Source: B4-G1 sp964393895
GTDB taxonomy: Bacteria; Chloroflexota; Anaerolineae; B4-G1
DNA length: 24,541 nucleotides
Assembly: GCA_964393895.1 (NCBI GenBank)
Contig: CAYMWP010000065.1
Location: forward strand, 1-24,541
Reading direction: 5' to 3'
A program made the translations under genes and the position numbers. Below are positions 23,924 to 24,541 of this stretch, piece by piece. The notes under the pieces were generated by a model, which was not told the DNA's origin, did no database searches, and saw nothing but the letters and a program-made list of their open reading frames with translations. The first letter of the stretch is position 1; the number at the start of each line of letters is the position of its first letter.

Positions 23924-24244
23924 ATGACAATGACGACGAGCAGGACGGTTCAGGAGTGCAGAGATATTCTCAAGAGTCACTACGGCCCTCGGTTCAAGGG
24001 CTTAGTTCTCTATGGGTCTGTAGCTCGCGAGCAAGGGGTGGTAGAGAGTGATATTGATTTGCTGGTTTTGTTGAGCGAACCATTTGACCATTTCGATGAG
24101 CTGCGTCGAATCATAGATTTGCTCTATCCAATACAACTCGAGTCGGAGCAACTCGTTTCCGCCAAGCCAGCGGGGGAGAGCGAGTTCGAGGTCGGGAGGC
24201 TGCAACTGTATCGGAATGCGAAAAGAGAAGGAAAGTTTCTATGA
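23924..24244 (+). CDS. mntA: MntA-type minimal nucleotidyltransferase (antitoxin)
   Basis: A 106-residue minimal nucleotidyltransferase. The active site is GSVAREQGVVESDID: Gly 31-Ser 32, ten residues, then Asp 43 and Asp 45, which is the GSX10DXD motif. In characterised MntA/HepT pairs this protein adds AMP to a tyrosine of the HEPN toxin and so silences it. The stop overlaps the ATG of the next gene (ATGA), which fits a two-gene toxin-antitoxin operon. The start at 23924 has GAGGTG 5 bases upstream. A TTG at 23888 behind a strong AGGAGGGG would add 12 residues and cannot be ruled out. Surrounding repeats and lower GC suggest a mobile locus. Confidence 0.85.
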   Translation: MTMTTSRTVQECRDILKSHYGPRFKGLVLYGSVAREQGVVESDIDLLVLLSEPFDHFDELRRIIDLLYPIQLESEQLVSAKPAGESEFEVGRLQLYRNAKREGKFL

Positions 24245-24541
24245 AACGAAAGTATGGAGAAGAAATAGCAGCCAACCTGGAACGGGCGGAGACATCCATT
24301 CGAGCAGCCAAAGACTTGGTTGCGGGGGGCTATGACGATTTTGCGGCGTCGCGGGCGTATTATGCGGCATTCTACGCAGCGACAGCCGTTTTGTTGTGCG
24401 AGGAATTAGAGTTTGGCAAACATAGTGGCGTGATAGCCTTCATACATCGAGAGTTTGTCAAAACGGGGAAACTGGAAGATAAATATCTCACCATTCGCGT
24501 AATCCGTGACCACTATGGTGAATTCTATGCCAGGCCACGGT
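24241..24541 (+). CDS. hepT: HepT-type HEPN domain protein (toxin), cut by window end
   Basis: The first 100 residues of a HEPN protein; the 3' end lies outside the window. It has the family's helical pattern: ASRAYYAAFYAATAVLL, then FGKHSGVIAFIHREFVKTGKL, and RVIRDHYGEFYAR. The last contains R-X4-H (Arg 86, His 91), the ribonuclease motif of HEPN toxins. In related families this site is often non-catalytic RxxxDY, so activity is likely but not certain. The ATG overlaps the stop of the nucleotidyltransferase by 4 bases. Confidence 0.85.
   Translation, partial: MKRKYGEEIAANLERAETSIRAAKDLVAGGYDDFAASRAYYAAFYAATAVLLCEELEFGKHSGVIAFIHREFVKTGKLEDKYLTIRVIRDHYGEFYARPR

Overview
The window looks like a chromosomal segment of an uncultured, GC-rich, probably anaerobic bacterium. 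Large GAF/PAS histidine kinases, an oxygen-sensitive glycyl radical enzyme, a big YfhO-type membrane protein and many small palindromic repeats fit Chloroflexota (Anaerolineae-like). That placement is inference; there is no rRNA or other marker here. No tRNA, rRNA, CRISPR array, phage gene or transposase gene was seen.

Layout. (1) 69-1952, minus strand: yraN, miaA and a GNAT acetyltransferase, tightly packed. (2) 2365-11692, plus strand: three consecutive sensor histidine kinases (7TM-PAS-PAS-HK; REC-6xGAF-HK; GAF-PAS-HK), then an AlaX-type alanyl-tRNA editing protein whose ATG directly follows the stop of the third kinase. No DNA-binding response regulator is present; the only receiver domain is the N-terminus of the second kinase. 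(3) 12001-12861, plus: a metallo-beta-lactamase-fold protein that has lost most of its metal ligands and whose last codons lie in a small transposon-like element. (4) 17457-13097, minus: a hydroxyproline catabolic operon with a trans-3-hydroxy-L-proline dehydratase-type protein (Cys/Thr active site), a glycyl radical activating enzyme and a glycyl radical dehydratase. The last matches the active-site residues and spacing of trans-4-hydroxy-L-proline dehydratase (HypD) over its whole length. (5) 17626-23593, plus, from a divergent promoter region: a LiaF-like membrane protein, 4Fe-4S-type APS reductase (cysH), an extended SDR epimerase, a COG3375-like GNAT protein and a 928-residue YfhO-family membrane protein. 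(6) 23924 to the window end: a nucleotidyltransferase/HEPN (MntA/HepT-type) toxin-antitoxin pair, the HEPN gene cut by the edge.

How genes work together. The best-supported pathway is in region 4. HypD with its activase would turn trans-4-hydroxy-L-proline into pyrroline-5-carboxylate, and the racemase-family enzyme would turn trans-3-hydroxy-L-proline into pyrroline-2-carboxylate. Both hydroxyproline isomers of collagen-like protein would thus be handled by one operon. The reductases that would make proline are not in the window.

Second theme: repeats. Four arrays of a degenerate 7-bp unit (CAAATCT-like) lie inside the coding sequences of miaA, the third kinase and (twice) the YfhO protein. 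A perfect 14-bp-stem palindrome lies in frame inside alaX. AGACCTC palindromes, two elements with imperfect terminal inverted repeats (12826-12971 and 23599-23729) and a 51-bp exact inverted repeat (1-51 against 23729-23779) fill intergenic space.
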